A DNA stretch of 64,000 nt from Psychrobacter sp. ANT_WB68 (GTDB lineage Bacteria > Pseudomonadota > Gammaproteobacteria > Pseudomonadales > Moraxellaceae). How positions within the stretch are numbered: position 1 is the stretch's first letter; each line of letters begins with the position of its first letter. The notes under the pieces are model-generated. The model saw only the letters and a list, made by a program, of their open reading frames with translations. It ran no database searches and was not told the DNA's origin. The stretch is from assembly GCF_008369115.1 (NCBI RefSeq), contig NZ_VOAZ01000001.1, positions 744,001 to 808,000 on the forward strand. Direction: 5' to 3'. Below, piece after piece: positions 1 through 9,218 of the stretch. A program made the position numbers and the translations under genes.

Positions 1-73
1 ACAGTATTTCAAAGTATTATCTATACCAATCAATCAGTTAGATAATAGAAAACAAGAAAAATAGGAGAAAAAG

Positions 74-658
74 ATGAATAAAATGACTAGATTTCTGCTG
101 ACAGTAGGGCTAATGATGACCGCTACTTTGGCGATTGCTCATCCTGGCCACGGCGAACATGTGAGCAATGGTTTTCTTAGCGGTTTACTGCATCCGATGA
201 TGGGTCTTGACCATTTATTGGCTATGGGTGCGATTGGTTTTTGGAGTATTCGCCAAAATACCACGATGAAACGTGGCACGCCTTTATTTGTCGTAGGGGG
301 CATGATAGCGGGCGCAGGCCTTGCTTGGGCGGGTGTTAGTTTGGCTGGGATAGAAACTGGCATCGCGATGTCAGTACTGTTGGTTGGTGTATTGATCGCT
401 ACATTGACAAAACTGCCGACTGCTGTTGGTGGAACTTTGGTTGCACTGTTTATGGTCGCCCATGGTTATGCCCATGGTACTGAAATGACCCAAGGTTCAA
501 GCTTGCTGCTTTATATGGCTGGTTTCGTTGTTGCAACTTTAGCTATTACCTTTATCGGTCGAGGTCTAGGTACCATGATGCTCAAAGCCGACAATCGTAT
601 TACCCGTGCATTAGGCGGCGTGGTTGCTATCATTGGTGGAGTATTAGCTGCTGGCTAA
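74..658 (+). CDS. HupE/UreJ-family membrane protein
   Basis: This 194-aa protein belongs to the HupE/UreJ family of small membrane proteins linked to nickel or cobalt supply for hydrogenase or urease. A signal peptide is followed by a likely cut at Ala22 and then a histidine-rich stretch (HPGHGEH, residues 23-29). The family hallmark HPMMGLDHLLAM (residues 40-51, with His40, Asp46 and His47) lies in the first membrane segment, and about five more hydrophobic segments follow. The start is supported by AGGAG 7 nt upstream. No urease or hydrogenase gene is adjacent, so the metal and target enzyme are unknown. The gene looks monocistronic, with a hairpin terminator just downstream. Confidence 0.88.
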   Translation: MNKMTRFLLTVGLMMTATLAIAHPGHGEHVSNGFLSGLLHPMMGLDHLLAMGAIGFWSIRQNTTMKRGTPLFVVGGMIAGAGLAWAGVSLAGIETGIAMSVLLVGVLIATLTKLPTAVGGTLVALFMVAHGYAHGTEMTQGSSLLLYMAGFVVATLAITFIGRGLGTMMLKADNRITRALGGVVAIIGGVLAAG

Positions 659-703
659 TATGTATTAATCAAAAAGTTCTATCTTTTCGCATTAAGCTAA
701 GAA

Positions 704-730
704 GCCGTAGGGACTTCCTACGGTTTTTTT
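704..730 (+). terminator. Rho-independent terminator of the HupE gene
   Basis: A 7-bp GC-rich stem (CCGTAGG at 705-711 pairing with CCTACGG at 717-723) with a 5-nt loop is followed by seven Ts. It lies 46 nt after the HupE stop codon. Confidence 0.9.
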
Positions 731-834
731 CGTTTCTCATATTCCTTTTCGCATCTATTAAAGATCTTAAAGCGACGACAGCGGGCTAGATGCCTGCTTC
801 ATTAGTAAATATATTAAATAGGGACTATCACGAT

Positions 835-2100
835 ATGAATGATACCATCATCAAATTATCTAGAAACACGGACCGTGCGCCGATCAGCTCAACGTCAACT
901 CAGAGCGTTGCTTTTTCTCATTACAACAATATCTCAGCGCAATTACCAATTGATCTAAATACCGGAAAATTAGTCGCCGCTGATATCGCAGCACAAGCCA
1001 AACAGTGCTTGGACAATATCAAGGCGATTGTAGAAAGTACCGATCATCTCATGGATGATGTGATTAAGATTACGGTATTTTTAAAAGATATTGCAGATAT
1101 GACGGCGGTAGATGCTGTCTACCGTACCTTCTTTAGCGACTATTTGCCGACACGTAGCGTAGTGATGGTCGCAGAATTTCCTATGGACGGTGCTTTAGTA
1201 CAAATGGATGCACTACTTTCAAATGGTGAAGGTACTCATCCGCAAGCACCTTGCGAGCTTGTAAAAGTGGCGAAAAACACTCATAACGCGCCAATAGATG
1301 CTTTATCTACCCAGACGGTTGCTTTTTCTCATTATAATAACGTCTCAGCACAATTACCCATTGATCCTGCTTCAGGACAATTAGTGGCAGGCGGTATAGC
1401 AGAGCAGACGGCGCAGTGCTTAACCAATATTAAGGCAATTTTGGCCAGCATCGCTGTCGGTGTTGATGACATTGTCAAAATCAATATTTTTATCACCAAT
1501 CTCGCTGATAGTGCAGCCGTGGATGACGTTTATAGCACTTTTTTCCCAGACACTGCTATTGCCAGAACCGTCAATTATGTACCAGCGCGTACAGTGACCA
1601 TGGTTTCAGGGCTACCTATGGGTGCTTTAGTACAGATTGAAGCCGTAGTATCACATGGAGACGGCACACCGCCACAAGCCGTTGAAGATCGACATGGCAT
1701 TGTAATTAAAGCCAATAATACTCAGCAAGCGCCAAAGCATCTCTTAAGCACGCAGACAGTTGCTTTTTCTCACTATAATCACTTTTCGGGTCAATTACCT
1801 ATCAGTCCTGCAACGGGTAAGCTCATCGATGGTGATATCAAAGCGCAGACTAAGCAGTGCTTAGAAAACATCAAAGCCATTGTCGAGAGTATTGATCATA
1901 AAATGGATGATATCGTTAAAGTAACCATGCAGCTAAAAGACATTAGCGATATTGACACGGTCAATGATATTTATAGCCCATTTTTTGATGGTGAGCTGCC
2001 TGCCAGAACAGTATTTGGCGTATCAGCCATCCCTATGGATGCATTGATACAAATTGACGCGGTGGTTTCTAATGCCGAAGGTACACTACCTGTAAGATAA
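835..2100 (+). CDS. Triple-domain RidA (YjgF/YER057c/UK114) protein
   Basis: Three RidA-type domains lie in tandem in about 421 aa. Each repeat begins with a segment containing TQ(S/T)VAFSHYNN/H and ends with R-[ST]-V...P-M-[DG]-G/A-L-[VI]-Q. The arginine that binds the carboxylate of imine intermediates in RidA is kept in all three. Single-domain RidA enzymes (about 130 aa) hydrolyse reactive enamine/imine by-products of pyridoxal-phosphate enzymes and form trimers, so one chain may fold as an intramolecular trimer (inference). Domain 2 carries a short insertion before its conserved arginine. The Met codon at 835 fits the family N-terminus best; an in-frame ATG at 790 would add 15 residues. 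A terminator follows. Confidence 0.85.
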   Translation: MNDTIIKLSRNTDRAPISSTSTQSVAFSHYNNISAQLPIDLNTGKLVAADIAAQAKQCLDNIKAIVESTDHLMDDVIKITVFLKDIADMTAVDAVYRTFFSDYLPTRSVVMVAEFPMDGALVQMDALLSNGEGTHPQAPCELVKVAKNTHNAPIDALSTQTVAFSHYNNVSAQLPIDPASGQLVAGGIAEQTAQCLTNIKAILASIAVGVDDIVKINIFITNLADSAAVDDVYSTFFPDTAIARTVNYVPARTVTMVSGLPMGALVQIEAVVSHGDGTPPQAVEDRHGIVIKANNTQQAPKHLLSTQTVAFSHYNHFSGQLPISPATGKLIDGDIKAQTKQCLENIKAIVESIDHKMDDIVKVTMQLKDISDIDTVNDIYSPFFDGELPARTVFGVSAIPMDALIQIDAVVSNAEGTLPVR

Positions 2101-2191
2101 TGGTTATTTCAATTTTGCTATAACCATGGGTTTGATACCCGTTTATTAACGTCTCGCAACCAAGTTTTGATAAAGAGCTCAAGTCCAATAC

Positions 2192-2226
2192 AAAAGGCTT
2201 TCAAATATCTGGAAGCCTTTTTATAA
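2192..2226 (+). terminator. Rho-independent terminator of the triple-RidA gene
   Basis: AAAAGGCTT (2192-2200) pairs with AAGCCTTTT (2213-2221) around a 12-nt loop, and the second arm runs into a T-rich tail. Confidence 0.8.
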
Positions 2227-2322
2227 TTAATACGGCTGAAGTATTAAATAAGTTGGAATAGCAGTAAGGGTGAGGTCACATTAGACATTCAGAAAAATTT
2301 ATATAAAAAAAGGAATTGTAAA

Positions 2323-3642
2323 ATGAAGGGAATCACACGTTTTTCGAATAGCTTAATGGAGAAGTATTTACCAGATCCATTTTTATTCGTTATTATCTTA
2401 ACTTTGGTTATTTTTGCACTGGGTTTGGGTTTAACCGACTCTTCACCGGTACAGATGGTGGCGTATTGGGGTGAAGGCTTTTGGGCGTTACTCGCATTCT
2501 CCATGCAAATGGTATTGGTGTTGGTCACAGGTTTTGTATTAGCAAGTAGCCCAATATTTAAAAAAGGGTTGGGGAAACTGGCAAGCTTGGCAAAATCGCC
2601 AGGCAGTGCGATTATTTTGGTGACTTTAGTATCCCTTGCGGCAAGCTGGATCAACTGGGGATTTGGGTTGGTGATTGGGGCGTTATTTGCCAAAGAATTG
2701 GCAAAGCGTGTCGAACATGTCGATTATCGTTTATTGATTGCCAGTGCTTATTCTGGTTTTATCATTTGGCATGCAGGCTTCTCTGGATCAATTCCGTTAT
2801 CCATTGCGACAGAAGGCCATCCGTTTGTTGATAAAATTGGTGTTATTCCAACCAGTGCAACGATTTTTGCCAGTTATAACTTAATCATCGTTGTGGCATT
2901 AGTGATCATCGTTCCTTTATTAAACCGTCTGATGATGCCAAAAAAGGAAGATACGGTTACTGTCGATCCAAGACTTCTGGTTGATCCAATCGCTGAAGCA
3001 CTGCCAGCAAAATCGGACATGACACCAGCAGAGCGTTTGGAAAACAGCTGGATTTTATCAATGGTCATTGGCCTATTAGGCGTTGCTTTTATCGTCTATT
3101 ACTTTGTACAAAATGGCTTTGCTTTGACGCTTGATTTGGTCAACTTCATGTTTTTGTTCCTTGGAATTATATTTCATGGAACACCTCGTAAGTATTTGAT
3201 TGCCGTTCAAGAAGCCGTCAAAGGTGCGGGCGGTATCATTGTTCAATTCCCGTTTTATGCAGGCATTATGGGAATGATGACGGTATCTGGTTTGGCAGGG
3301 GTAATGTCAGAAGCGTTTGTCAACGTTTCGACAGCGGAGACGCTACCGCTTTTTGCATTCTTAAGTGCTGGACTTGTTAACTTCTTTGTTCCTTCAGGTG
3401 GTGGGCAATGGGCCGTACAAGCGCCGATTATGTTGGAAGCGGCAGAGATGTTAGGCAGTGACCCTGCGAAAGTTGCCATGGCGGTTGCATGGGGTGATGC
3501 ATGGACAAACATGATTCAGCCGTTCTGGGCATTGCCAGCATTGGCAATTGCGGGATTAAAAGCCAAAGATATCATGGGTTTTTGTGTCATCGTACTGATT
3601 GTCAGCGGTGTTGTAATTGGCTTAGGTTTATTGTTTTTATAA
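2323..3642 (+). CDS. AtoE-type short-chain fatty acid transporter
   Basis: This 439-aa protein has about twelve hydrophobic segments and matches the short-chain fatty acid transporter family typified by AtoE, inner-membrane carriers for acetoacetate or butyrate-like acids. The N-terminus (RFSNSLMEKYLPDPFLF) and the internal segment FVPSGGGQWAVQAP are characteristic. AAAAAGGAA precedes the ATG at good spacing. No acyl-CoA transferase or thiolase gene is adjacent, so the gene stands apart from an ato operon and the exact substrate is inferred only from the family. A terminator follows closely. Confidence 0.85.
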   Translation: MKGITRFSNSLMEKYLPDPFLFVIILTLVIFALGLGLTDSSPVQMVAYWGEGFWALLAFSMQMVLVLVTGFVLASSPIFKKGLGKLASLAKSPGSAIILVTLVSLAASWINWGFGLVIGALFAKELAKRVEHVDYRLLIASAYSGFIIWHAGFSGSIPLSIATEGHPFVDKIGVIPTSATIFASYNLIIVVALVIIVPLLNRLMMPKKEDTVTVDPRLLVDPIAEALPAKSDMTPAERLENSWILSMVIGLLGVAFIVYYFVQNGFALTLDLVNFMFLFLGIIFHGTPRKYLIAVQEAVKGAGGIIVQFPFYAGIMGMMTVSGLAGVMSEAFVNVSTAETLPLFAFLSAGLVNFFVPSGGGQWAVQAPIMLEAAEMLGSDPAKVAMAVAWGDAWTNMIQPFWALPALAIAGLKAKDIMGFCVIVLIVSGVVIGLGLLFL

Positions 3643-3659
3643 TTAACTTTGAGAATTTT

Positions 3660-3692
3660 GGCCTCGCTTACTTTGTAGGTGAGGTCTTTTTT
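3660..3692 (+). terminator. Rho-independent terminator of the AtoE-type gene
   Basis: A 12-bp stem (3660-3671 with 3675-3686, including some G-U pairs) with a TTT loop is followed by six Ts. It starts 17 nt after the stop codon. Confidence 0.85.
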
Positions 3693-4363
3693 ATGTGTGG
3701 CAATATTAGAGGTGCCAAATAATCTGATATCTGCATAACATGTCGTTCATGATTTATAGGCTATCGTTTATGATATTGATTTTCCCAATACAAAAAGCGC
3801 CTTATCTCTTGGTATGGGCGGTAGATTGTCTATAAAAGGTTGATATAACAGATGCATATCTGCGTTGATAGTTTGCTTAGTGAGTGAGCATTAGCGTTAT
3901 AAAAGGCGAGGGTATTCGATTCATTGGTCGTGGTTTAGCTATCATCTTTTATGCATCCGAGCTTAGAAATCTATCGCTTCGCTTACCGGCCTAATACGAT
4001 TGTTAGTTTAAGCAGTACGATCAATTCAATCGAGATATGTTTTTAAATTTGACTATTATACACGACATGAATTGTCGCCCTACATTGTAGTACATCTAAA
4101 TAAAGGTTTTTACAATTGCTAAGATTCAAGGAGGTATTGGGTTTAAGGCTACTTCCAGCATGATGAAAAACAATAACTGGTAAAACGCACAACTCCTTTT
4201 TTTCTATAACGTTAAAGCGACTGTGCTGAATATTTTGGCACAGACAGAGTAACAGGAGAGCCTTATATGCCTAGTTCTAGTTTATCGACAATGACACTGC
4301 AATTCATCATTCTAAGACACATCGAGCAAAAAAAATATATCCCATCATGAAATATTGATACTA
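3693..4363. other. Intergenic region with IS-like debris
   Basis: No convincing gene is seen in about 670 bp. It holds one copy of a 63-bp sequence found inverted near 11.2 kb. A 27-codon reading frame at 4267-4350 has a good AGGAG ahead of its ATG but no recognisable product; it could be the frameshifted start of the next gene. Confidence 0.5.
4138..4200 (+). repeat. 63-bp inverted repeat, copy A
   Basis: Matches the reverse complement of 11171-11233 at 59 of 63 positions by eye. Both copies sit in non-coding DNA, and copy B is followed by a transposase-like fragment. This suggests two relics of one mobile element end. Confidence 0.8.
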
Positions 4364-4885
4364 ATGGGGTATCATAATCATCCTAAAACTCAAGACGAAA
4401 CCCTCAAGCGACTGCAAACCGTTCTATCCAGTTCTGCGTTGGGACTCACTAATAAAACGTACGATTTTAAATATGCTTCCTCGGAATTTGTTGAAAAACT
4501 ATGTATGGTGTTGGGCAGCGATACCGCCGTCTACCGACCACTTTTAACAGATTTAGAGCACGATGCCAGTCATTTATTAAATGCCATCACACCGATTGTT
4601 TATGCTGATATCACATTTAATGAACACTTCAGACCATCATTCAATTCATATATGGCGGTGGACAGATTTAAACGCATTTCATTAGATAGTAAAGTAAAGC
4701 TATTTACGCGTCAAAAGCAGCTCGATATCATTAGTGAGCGTATAACTGCACATCATAAAATCATGCAGGGTAAGATTCCATTTGCCGAGGTAATTAAAGG
4801 ATATAGAGTAGTATTCAATAATGGCTGCGACGATGAAGAGTTACGTTATAGTGCTGCAAAATATATTGCACAAGACCCGTTATAA
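4364..4885 (+). CDS. Hypothetical protein upstream of NADAR antitoxin candidate
   Basis: About 173 aa, with no family recognised and no signal peptide or membrane segment. It is 55 nt upstream of the NADAR-family gene in the same direction, the position the DarT1 toxin takes in DarT1-NADAR systems. I do not see DarT landmarks in it, so a toxin role is only inferred from position. The start is uncertain: the frame is open from a TTG at 4355, the first ATG is 4364 with no clear ribosome binding site, and a short frame with a good site ends just before it (4267-4350). An N-terminal truncation or frameshift is possible. Confidence 0.5.
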   Translation: MGYHNHPKTQDETLKRLQTVLSSSALGLTNKTYDFKYASSEFVEKLCMVLGSDTAVYRPLLTDLEHDASHLLNAITPIVYADITFNEHFRPSFNSYMAVDRFKRISLDSKVKLFTRQKQLDIISERITAHHKIMQGKIPFAEVIKGYRVVFNNGCDDEELRYSAAKYIAQDPL

Positions 4886-4940
4886 AAGAACATTTATACA
4901 AGACCACTGATACAAGACCACTGATATAAGGCATATTGTT

Positions 4941-5669
4941 ATGCAACAAAGACAGAACACTATGGAACAAACGCAAAACGCGGTAGAACACAGACCGGTA
5001 TTCATGCCGAGAGTCAATAGCGACAATTTGGTCAAAACAGACATGGTAAGGTTTGAGCGGCATGTGGGGTTTGCAAGTAGACAAAAGATAAAATCCATCA
5101 ATGATATGCATCAAGTCATTCGCAAAAAATATGGCTTTAGCCATGTCTTAGAGCTATCGAGTAAATCTGGTAATAAGTTGAGCTTTCCGCTCAGTCCATT
5201 GAGCTTAAAACTTACCAATGAGCATGATGGTCAAGCGTATAGTGTCGAAAATGCCTTTCAAGCCAGTAAGGTGTTTGAGAACGGTGGACCTTATCTTGAT
5301 TTGTTAACAGTCCCGCCAAGACAGGCCAAAAAAGATGAGCGCTTAACAACATCAGGTGAGCTGATTGGCTACAGTTATTTTGGCATGGAGTGGAGCCTAG
5401 AGCCATTAACCGCATTTTATGATTGGCTGTATGTCAATGCCCTAAAGCAAAATCCTCAACTGCACGAAGAGATCCTGCAATATCAAGCTTTTACTGATCG
5501 TGAGTTTAATCCTAAGAAATCTGTTCATTGTGCGGCTTATTCACTGGCGACGTTTGTGGCACTCAATAAACGAGAGTTGCTCGATAATATTGAAGACCCG
5601 ATCGTGTTTTATGACTTATATCATGACTTTAAAGTGAGTAATACAGAGAATTTGTTGGAAGAGTGTTGA
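4941..5669 (+). CDS. DarT1-associated NADAR-type antitoxin candidate
   Basis: This 242-aa protein resembles the NADAR-family proteins that act as antitoxins beside DarT1 DNA ADP-ribosyltransferases by removing ADP-ribose from DNA guanine. The segment SVENAFQASKVFENGGPY (about residues 100-117) and the following RQAKKDERL, FFG/YFG-x-E-W and FYDWLY stretches fit what I know of that family. The N-terminus (PVFMPRVN...LVKTDMVRFERHVGFA) also matches its usual architecture. The gene follows an unidentified small gene after a 55-nt gap that contains a short direct repeat (ACAAGACCACTGAT twice). No DarT is recognisable here, so the partner is missing, diverged or unlinked. A strong terminator follows. 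Confidence 0.65.
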   Translation: MQQRQNTMEQTQNAVEHRPVFMPRVNSDNLVKTDMVRFERHVGFASRQKIKSINDMHQVIRKKYGFSHVLELSSKSGNKLSFPLSPLSLKLTNEHDGQAYSVENAFQASKVFENGGPYLDLLTVPPRQAKKDERLTTSGELIGYSYFGMEWSLEPLTAFYDWLYVNALKQNPQLHEEILQYQAFTDREFNPKKSVHCAAYSLATFVALNKRELLDNIEDPIVFYDLYHDFKVSNTENLLEEC

Positions 5670-5725
5670 TTTTGATAGCTAGACTGGTGCTCAATCTGAA
5701 ATAAAAAAATTAATTCATTTTCTAA

Positions 5726-5765
5726 AAGCTACGATGCAACAGTTTATGTATCGTAGCTTATTTTT
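5726..5765 (+). terminator. Rho-independent terminator of the NADAR gene
   Basis: A 10-bp stem (AAGCTACGAT at 5726-5735 with ATCGTAGCTT at 5750-5759), a 14-nt loop, then ATTTTTG. It could also serve the minus-strand pseudogene that converges on it. Confidence 0.85.
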
Positions 5766-5844
5766 GTTCATCGGTACTAATATTTTTGATATTACTAATG
5801 AGATGAACATCAAACGCAGCATTAAAAATTTCTTACGTTGCGCA

Positions 5845-6790
5845 TTATTTTTTACCCGTTTGCAGCATTAAGGTTTCGCGTAGAGGGTGATGACTGCCAA
5901 TCAAGTACTCATTGCGAGTATGCAATCTTTCTAGCAGTTTTATATCAAGCAATTTGGCGAATTTACCATTTGTGCCACGGTTACAGTCAGAGCAAGCGAG
6001 TACCAAATTCCAGACGCCATCGACCTTGACAGGTCAACAGCAACCAGCCGAAGCTACTTCAGGTTTTAGTCTATGAGGGAAGAAGTGGTCAACATCTGCT
6101 AGCATCTCGTGCTGAGTGGCAATGTTAATGTCTTTAAAGCAGTAAAAGTATCGGCTTTTTTGATAACCATTTAAAGCGCCACGAGAGCTGGTAATGCCAA
6201 CTCGACGATGCTGATTGTCTTGGATAAATAACTGTTTAGTTTCTTGGTCAAATTCGACGGCAATAAGGTTTCTACTGAGATTTAGCTCCCATACTTTTTC
6301 AACCAAATTCCAACGTGATTCGGTTTCTCGATTTAAATTATCAGCAGAGTTATCAAATACATAAAGTAATTTAAATAGGTTGTCGTTTAAGCGTATGCCT
6401 TTATTAAATCAGCGTTCATCAATAAATAACCATCGTAAAAGCGTTCTTGCACCGCTTTATCGTTGCTCACATGGAATGCGTTTAAAACATATTTAAAGCC
6501 TTCCTTATTGGTGATATTTATCAACTCATCTGACTGTTATTAAATGCTAAGCAAGCATTTATAAGCTTACCGTTTGCAATACTGCCTCTATTGTTTTGTT
6601 TTGGACCGTGTTTTAAATGCTCGCAGAGATGCATGGCATAAGGTAACGCTAAATCTTCGAGTGAAATTAGATCGGAGTCTCTCTCTAAACTGACCTCGAT
6701 TAAACTTTTAGGAAACGCAAATTTATAAGAGGTCGTATTCTTACCAAATAAAATAATGGCTCGCCATTAGTTCTACAATGTTGGCTCTAC
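5845..6790 (-). pseudogene. HNH endonuclease, degenerate
   Basis: On the minus strand the region encodes pieces of an HNH nuclease in order. First comes LFGKNTTSYKFAFPKSL with SLEDLALPYAMHLCEHLKHG, then a central segment, then HEMLADVDHFFPHRL (the catalytic HNH region), and finally DGVWNLVLACSDCNRGTNGKFA with the zinc-type CxxC. An in-frame stop at 6032-6034 interrupts the nuclease domain between the His-Asp-His part and the CSDCNRG part, and other disruptions separate the N-terminal pieces. Homologues are typically single full-length proteins found in accessory or defence regions. The upstream boundary is approximate. Confidence 0.75.
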
Positions 6791-6954
6791 ATTAATAAAA
6801 TTCATAGGTCGGCTCAGTTTTTTTGATTTTATTATATTGAAGTAATATCCGGTTTTTATGATAGTACAGATTATATTTGGTTCTATAAAGGTTTAGAGTT
6901 TTAAGACAAATATAGCTTGGATTCTGGATATGTTTCTAGGTTTCTGCTCATCTC

Positions 6955-6986
6955 TACTGAAATGGGCACTGAATTTCCTATATAAT
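6955..6986 (+). promoter_or_regulatory. Probable sigma70 promoter of rluF
   Basis: A perfect TATAAT at 6981-6986 lies about 86 nt before the rluF ATG, leaving a leader with two GGCTTTTT segments. The -35 box (about 6955-6963) is weak. Confidence 0.5.
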
Positions 6987-7071
6987 GTGAGCCATCTCGG
7001 TGGTGATGATCCATTCAATATAGGCTTTTTCTTAGCAAGAAAGGCTTTTTATTAGGTAAAAACGGTGCTTT

Positions 7072-8070
7072 ATGTTTAACGCTTCTTCGACTCGTTTAAA
7101 TAAATATATCAGCGAAAGCGGTATTTGCTCTCGACGCGATGCTGACCGCTTTATTGAACAAGGTAATGTGTACGTCAATGGCAAGCGTGCTCAAGTAGGC
7201 GCGCAAGTGCTTGCTGGAGATACGGTGAAAGTTAACGGCCAGCTTATTGAACCGAAAGACGCCGATGATTTCGTTTTTATTGCTTTGAATAAGCCAGTCG
7301 GCATTGTGAGCACCACGGAAAGCTCCGAGAAAAGCAATATTGTTGATTTTGTCAGACATAGCGTACGTATTTTTCCGATTGGACGTTTGGATAAAGACTC
7401 TCAGGGTTTAATCTTTTTGACCAGTAATGGCGACCTGGTTAATAAGGTTTTACGTGCTGGTAATAATCACGAGAAAGATTATGTGGTGACGGTGAATAAG
7501 CCGATAACGGATAGTTTTATTGAGGGTTTGTCTGGTGGCGTGCCTATTTTGGGGAAGATGACGAAAAAATGCCCAGTTACTAAGGTGTCGCCTAACGTGT
7601 TTAACATCACGCTAGTACAGGGTTTAAACCGCCAAATTCGCCGTATGTGTGAGCATTTTGGCTATGAAGTCGTAAAGCTTGAGCGCACACGTATTATGAA
7701 TGTGAGTCTTAAGGGTCTTCCCGTTGGAGACTGGCGAGATTTAACTCAAAAAGAGTTGTCCGTTTTACTGAAATCTATAGAAGGCTCTTCTTCGGAAGAC
7801 AATACTTCGGCTAAGAAATCGCGTAATACGCCACGAAAAAAACCTCGTACTGATGATTCGTCAAAAGCAAAAGCATCTCCAAAACCAGCGGGCGCAGCGA
7901 AGGGGAATGCTAAACACTCCAAGGATGGCGCTAGAAAACCAGCGGGTTCTAAAGGTAAAGATTGGCGTCCTTTTAATGATGGCAAGAAGATTGGAGGCAA
8001 GGGCAAACCTGCTGCTAATGGCAGGCGCCCTGCAAAAGGTCGAGGTTCTTCAAGGTCCTCAAAACGATAG
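7072..8070 (+). CDS. rluF: 23S rRNA pseudouridine(2604) synthase RluF
   Basis: An S4 RNA-binding domain (about residues 7-65, with [15 protein letters not shown]) is followed by an RsuA/RluB/E/F-type catalytic domain. The catalytic aspartate is Asp107 in [10 protein letters not shown], and the [15 protein letters not shown] motif typical of RluF comes later. The enzyme converts U2604 of 23S rRNA to pseudouridine. The last ~95 residues are a low-complexity Lys/Arg/Gly/Pro/Ser-rich tail ([14 protein letters not shown] and similar) beyond the catalytic domain, probably an unstructured RNA-contacting extension. A TATAAT box lies upstream. Confidence 0.88.
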   Translation: MFNASSTRLNKYISESGICSRRDADRFIEQGNVYVNGKRAQVGAQVLAGDTVKVNGQLIEPKDADDFVFIALNKPVGIVSTTESSEKSNIVDFVRHSVRIFPIGRLDKDSQGLIFLTSNGDLVNKVLRAGNNHEKDYVVTVNKPITDSFIEGLSGGVPILGKMTKKCPVTKVSPNVFNITLVQGLNRQIRRMCEHFGYEVVKLERTRIMNVSLKGLPVGDWRDLTQKELSVLLKSIEGSSSEDNTSAKKSRNTPRKKPRTDDSSKAKASPKPAGAAKGNAKHSKDGARKPAGSKGKDWRPFNDGKKIGGKGKPAANGRRPAKGRGSSRSSKR

Positions 8071-8174
8071 ACTGATAGGTAGTGGCAACGACACTCAAAA
8101 GGCATCGATTCTCATCCAAATTATAGCGCTTGTGTGGAGAATGACTTTTGATAAAGTGGAACATACAAGTTAGT

Positions 8175-8203
8175 TTAGCAACCAAAGTAAGTAATGATAT
8201 AAT
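8175..8203 (+). promoter_or_regulatory. Probable sigma70 promoter of ppiC
   Basis: TTAGCA (8175-8180) and a perfect TATAAT (8198-8203) are 17 nt apart, 36 nt before the ppiC ATG. Confidence 0.6.
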
Positions 8204-8239
8204 GCTGCAATAATCGATATTTTATGAAGGGTTTACATT

Positions 8240-8518
8240 ATGGCTCGTACAGCTAGCGCATTACACATTTTAGTGAAAGACAAAGAACTGGCTGACGACA
8301 TTATTGGCAAGCTTAAAAAAGGTGCCCAGTTTGATGTGTTGGCTAAGAAACACTCAACCTGCCCATCAGGTAAAAAAGGCGGCAGCATAGGTGAATTTAA
8401 AAAAGGCGACATGGTACCAGCATTTGATAAAATCTGCTTCAGTGGTGAACTCTTCACCCCGCATTTAGTGAAAACTAAGTTTGGTTGGCATGTGGTTAAA
8501 GTGCTTTACAGAACGTAA
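8240..8518 (+). CDS. ppiC: Parvulin-type peptidyl-prolyl isomerase PpiC
   Basis: This 92-aa cytoplasmic parvulin consists of one rotamase domain with no signal peptide. Landmarks are ALHILVK at the N-terminus, FDVLAKKHSTCPSGKKGG(S)IGEF in the middle and FGWHVVKVL at the end, with both active-site histidines present. Length and motifs match E. coli PpiC (93 aa). GAAGGG lies ahead of the ATG, and the gene has its own promoter. It sits between rluF and transposase debris that begins just after its stop codon. Confidence 0.92.
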   Translation: MARTASALHILVKDKELADDIIGKLKKGAQFDVLAKKHSTCPSGKKGGSIGEFKKGDMVPAFDKICFSGELFTPHLVKTKFGWHVVKVLYRT

Positions 8519-8534
8519 GAGTTGGAGTTGGAGC

Positions 8535-9060
8535 TTTGATTGGGGTTTTACAGGTACAGCGAGTGATAGTGGTTTGGAGAGCTTAATGCGACGCTTAGGT
8601 TTGATTCTAAGGCTCAGTTCAAGCTCACGGTAAAAGCGATACACGCGCTTATGGTTGTATGGCAGCCTCAGTACATTACTCAGGCTTAAAAAGCATAAAC
8701 CAAAACCCCAGTTCTTATCTTGGGTGGTCAGTTCTATCGGGAAGTTCGATATCTGAATATTCTCATCAGAGGCGACAGAATTATGATAGTAGCAAGTCAT
8801 GCTGATATTAAAGAGCAGGCAAGCTCTGCTGATGCTGATGCCATGCTCTTTAACATAGTGACAAGCCAACGCTTTGTGCCTGAGGGGGCGCTACCACTTT
8901 TTTGACATGGCATCCTGTAATATGTCTGATTTAAGACATTCATCAGCATACATCTTCTTTAATCGAGCATTCTCAACGTCAAGCTCTTTTAAGCGACTCA
9001 TGAGCGCAGCATCCATGCCACCATATTTAGAACGCCATGTAACTACCCTCAACAATAACA
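8535..9060 (-). mobile_element. IS3-family transposase remnant (orfA end plus orfB start)
   Basis: Minus-strand pieces read as the end of an IS3-type OrfA (SKYGGMDAALMSRLKELD, then ARLKKMYADECLKSDIL) and the start of OrfB (ALACHYVKEHGISISRACLL, then HKRVYRFYRELELSLRIKP). The join carries AAAAAAG, a typical IS3 frameshift site, followed at once by an in-frame TAG (SKKW-stop). Homology ends near 8535, where the OrfB catalytic DDE domain should continue, so the element is truncated and inactive. No terminal repeats are evident. Confidence 0.8.
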
Positions 9061-9093
9061 CCGCTCAGCGACAGAAATTCTTGTAAAAAACTA

Positions 9094-9135
9094 TAAAAAA
9101 ACTGCGTAGCCCTTATATTTAAGTACTACGCAGTT
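9094..9135 (-). terminator. Rho-independent terminator of the peroxiredoxin gene
   Basis: A perfect 10-bp stem (9100-9109 with 9126-9135) followed on the minus strand by a run of seven Ts lies about 85 nt after the peroxiredoxin stop codon. Confidence 0.85.
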
Positions 9136-9218
9136 CAACAGTTTTTGAATATCAGTATTTGAGCCTCTATCGACGCCTGAAAATACCAATCAAGCGTCAA
9201 TATGCTTAAGCATTGTGA

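Noticed and set aside
2289..2693. 134-codon minus-strand frame over the start of the AtoE-type gene
   Set aside because: Antisense to a clear transporter gene; no motif and no binding site.
7746..8105. 119-codon minus-strand frame over the end of rluF
   Set aside because: Pro/Leu-rich product is the antisense of the Lys/Gly-rich RluF tail.
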